Assembly: GCA_013397115.1 (NCBI GenBank)
Contig: VWZW01000879.1
Location: forward strand, 124,390 to 188,389
DNA: 64,000 bases
Source of the DNA: Edolisoma coerulescens
Lineage: Eukaryota; Chordata; Aves; Passeriformes; Campephagidae
Direction of reading: 5' to 3'
The notes below the pieces were generated by a model, which saw nothing but the letters and a program-made list of their open reading frames with translations, did not search any database and was not told the origin of the DNA. Positions 60,434-64,000 of the stretch are shown piece after piece (position 1 is the first letter of the stretch; every line of letters starts with the position of its first letter). The translations under genes and the position numbers were made by a program.

Positions 60434-63400
60434 ACTTTTATCCAAAAGAACTGCTTTTGGATCTGCTGTGAATGAATGATACAATGCAGTTTAATTTTTG
60501 CTTCCCTCAGATATACATATATTTCCAGCAGTCTCTCAATTATAAAAGTCAATTTCACAGTCAGTAAATGGTTCCTTTATTGATTCTCATCTACTAGATC
60601 CAAGCAGCTCCACAAACAACAATATACTGGTGATGTACTGAGGGATAAAAGAAATTACTCGCATTTGCAGGGAGGAAAAGCACAAAGCTACAAACTGACA
60701 GCCTCTTTTCTGTACTGGAGCCATAATTTCAAATGTCAAGAACCTTTGACATGCCTCATAGGTTACACCTTTAGGAGAGCCCTACTTCTGTTTAAAAGCT
60801 GAAATGAAAGGACTCTTACTTATTTTGAATTGTAATTTCAGCAAACTCTTTAGGCTGCAATATTTAATCTATTTCTCCGAGGTTTGCATTACTCATGCTG
60901 CCAAAGAGCTCTTAGCAGAAGCCAATCTCCATTGGAATTCTGCACCTACACTCAAAACGTAAATAGAAAGGAGAAAGATTTAAAAGTATAATTAATCAAA
61001 AGCCCTTATCAGGACCTTGACTTCTAAAGGGTAAAATAATGCTTGCAACCAAAAGACAGGTTTGAACTCTTCTTGTTGCAAAACCAGGCCCCTGGGATTA
61101 AGGTCCTGGTGATTCTCCAACAGCAATGCCAAGGACAAGAAACAGATGACTTCTCCTGGCTGGGTTTTCATCTCTGCAGAGGGATTCTGCACAACAGACA
61201 GCTAGGTTATAGCCTGCACCATTAGATACCAAACCATGTCTCATTACAGCTCTAGTTCCTGCAAAAGCTACCAGGAACAACTGGATTCATACTGAAGTCC
61301 CACTTGTTTTTACCATTCCTCTCCATTGTAGGAATGCCTTCTGGAGAAATAGCCCATGCACCCTACACTGCCTAAGTTCCATGCTGATCAAAGGCACCAT
61401 AGCTGTTCCCAGGGACAATAGCTTAGAGTAGCCTCAAGGCTCAAAAAAGGTTCAGCTTCAAGAAAGTGACAGTAGCAGAGGGAATTGGGCATATTTACAA
61501 ACTAAGCAAGAGTAATTCATTATGAAAGTCAAAATTAATTGCCATTCATTGCACGTTTTCCTAGCATGGATTTTGTATGTTTACTGAAAGCCTCTTCATG
61601 CAAGTTCTGCTCTTTTAATAGAGAGGTGTGAAAGTGTATTTTTCTTAGAAGATTTAAAGAGGATATGAAGATTTTCATGGTTTCAGCATTTGGTAATCAG
61701 AAAAGCAGGCCACTAGTTTGTTTGCTTTTCTCTAACTGCTCCAGTAAACTCCCTGGTGCTCCTTCATTTGGTATGGGTTTAGTCCCCAATTCCTCCTTCC
61801 TTGCAGAGAAGAGATCTCTCAATAAAAAGACACTGAAATTTTCTGAAGTTTACTCTGGATTTCTTTCTATTTTTCTGTTTAAGAAAAACAATTAGTCACT
61901 TACAAACCTATCTCTGGAAGAGAATGTTTAAGATAAAGCTTAATTAAGCCCATCTTTAATGCTGAATAATTAAAACTACCATACCTCCAGAGGTCTGGCA
62001 TGGAGAAATCTATGTTTAGCATAATTTTTGTAATTTCTGACAATTAATCATATTGATCTTTTTTTAAAAGTAGCTACAGGCATACTCAGTGTACTCTGAT
62101 CTGTTTGTTTGCCTTAGGGAATTCAGCAAACAGAATAGAAATGTCTTTTCTCAGAGAGAGCCTATTGAAGTCAGCAGTCTGTTAGGAACTAGATCCTGCT
62201 TCTAGATTTCCTGCCCGCTGCTCTGGAAGTTTGTCCTCCACATTTCTTCAGAGCCGTCCTACAATGCTCGGAACTTTTCAGCCTCCTGCTTAAGCTGACT
62301 TCACCAAACTTTAACTCTCTCATGTGGGAAAGCCAAGGACATCCATCCACGGGAGTATGAAGGGCTGAAGCAAATGTTGCAAAAGTAAGCAGTCTTCCAG
62401 TGATTGCAGTGGGTCCTGGAACACGCTCCATGAGTGACTTTTAATAGGAAAAAACCCAGTAATGACTTTCCAGATACAATGCAGGCTGAAACTCTCTGTA
62501 TGCAGTGATTATTCCTTTGGTACTGCTAAATGACAAAGGAAGTGGCGGTAATAGGCCATCACTTTTCACCTTTGAGCTCTCACTATGAGCCCATCATACT
62601 GTGGTGTGGGTGACTGATAGTCCCCACCATCCTGAAGTTGTGGAACAGCTTCTGTGAAATGGAAGGAGTGACTGATTAGGGATCTCAGTACTTGTTTAGA
62701 AGTGGGAGCAGTTTACTGGAACAAAATCATTTCACAGTGAGTGATTATGCAAGCAAGAGTGAAAATAAAACAGCAATTACTCTTTTTTCAGATGATAAGC
62801 AAGAGGTGGAGTTGTATGTGACCTGTCTTCCTACATACTGTTTGCTTCTTGGTTCAAGTTTCACGTAAGGACTGACAAAAATGATGAAGAATTTCGAAAT
62901 GAAGATGGGATAGGAGCTTTGCAACTCCCTTGAGCATACTGGAGCAGTTTCTGTAAAGACCAGTGCAAGATTAGAAGCACACAGCTTGTTCAGAGCATCA
63001 GCCATCAAGGTATTTCCAGCTGGACTCCGGTACCTGTTTCCAGGAAGGTCTATCATAGCTTCATAATTTCAAAGTGCGGGAAGCCACTGGAAAAGGTAAT
63101 TTGATTTGTTTGAATGCAAGGATATGCAGACTAATGGGCCAGTGATTGGAGGGAGAAGGCCAGACTGCAGCTGGGGGGAGAGGGGTCAGGGACAGCTGGT
63201 AGAGAAACAATGTCCTGGATGGCTGCATGATTTACAGACACTGGCAAGGGAATGTGTCTGTAGTTCAGACCTGGGAGCGACTCTCTATCACCCTAGGGGA
63301 AGGTTATGTATCTTCCTCGTATTTTGTGTTACAGAAAAGGCCATGTAAAACAGGTAATCACCTAACCCAAGCACCTGATCACATCTGCTGGGATAGGGAA

Positions 63401-64000
63401 GAAATTTTACCATCAAAATTTTCCACACGATGGCCTATTCTGATTAATTCCAATGGATCTTCTATTTTGTCCATAACCTTTCTCTCATGCCAGCCTGTAC
63501 AGCCCCTTTTTTTAATATTTCACTCTCTAGAGCACCTGCTTGCAATTCTGCTTGGTAGCTCTTGCTCTTACATGCAGTTGTAGTATATCCAGAGAAAGAA
63601 AGCGAAAGTGAGTGGGAGCAAGGCTTGCAGAGGAAGAGACTCAGGCTATTTTCCCTTTTATCTGAGATATCTTTATATAGATATTTACATAAATGGCAAG
63701 TGGGTGGTAAACAGGCTGTAAATATTCCCCTTATGTCAGTGTCCAGTCATGGGTGCAACCAATAGACAAAAGAAAGATGGAAGGCATTGGAGGTGAGAAC
63801 CTCCACATTCCAGGACATACACACCAACAGGCCTTTAAGCAGTCCTGCTTTCTGGGATCAAGCCCCATTCTCTTCTTTTTATTTCCACAGGCTGATAAAT
63901 TCATCATGAATCTTAGTGATAGCCTTTCAACAGCAGGGGCATCCTGACTATAGACATTTTTTTGTGCTAGCTTGATAGTGGACATTAATAACATGAGCTC
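60434..64000. other. Non-coding DNA to the window end, no gene recognised
   Basis: No gene is recognised. 62,161-62,200 contains 'cctattgaagtcagc' and 'aactagatcctgc', possibly another trace of the palindromic sauropsid-type repeat. Open frames of up to 118 codons (63,227-63,583) have no domain. Confidence 0.5.

Overview
This window looks like nuclear DNA from a bird, most likely intergenic or intronic sequence from a low-repeat region. The evidence is the repeat content: 5'-truncated CR1 LINE copies (one ending in the usual CR1 3' terminal octamer-like repeats), avian-type endogenous retrovirus (ERV) LTRs and a decayed ERV pol, all set in AT-leaning DNA with only a few CpG-denser patches. 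There is no bacterial-style gene packing, and I found no rRNA, tRNA or CRISPR array. Open reading frames are short, lie on both strands, overlap heavily and resemble nothing I recognise outside the ERV. I therefore call no intact protein-coding gene.

Layout. 1-11.8 kb is plain non-coding DNA with A-rich tracts. A reverse-strand CR1 lies at 11.80-12.29 kb. A broken class III (ERV-L-like) pol remnant runs forward from about 14.56 to 16.10 kb and is followed directly by the 3' part of an LTR ending at 16.384 kb. 16.4-24.3 kb is featureless apart from a small AT-rich tandem repeat near 20.0 kb. 24.3-26.0 kb holds a CpG-denser block and then the best promoter candidate of the window, with a TATA box at 25,730 and homeodomain-like sites upstream. 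29.0-34.2 kb carries several old amniote repeats: a decayed CR1, a palindromic sauropsid-type repeat piece, an L3/MIR-type fragment, a younger CR1 tail and a MIR-like SINE. 34.4-35.5 kb may be a regulatory block. 45.9 kb has three GATA motifs in 23 bases. 48.97-49.51 kb is a complete reverse-strand solo LTR with a near-matching 5-base target duplication. 52.3-52.8 kb holds two partial LTRs in opposite orientation. 58.07-58.84 kb is a long, very old CR1 copy that still shows traces of the ORF2 region, and 60.33-60.43 kb is a short CR1 tail.

Nothing here forms a coherent gene system. The window is mainly a record of retroelement insertion and decay, with a few candidate cis-regulatory stretches that need cross-species alignment. 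I did not find an undescribed biological system that I could defend.
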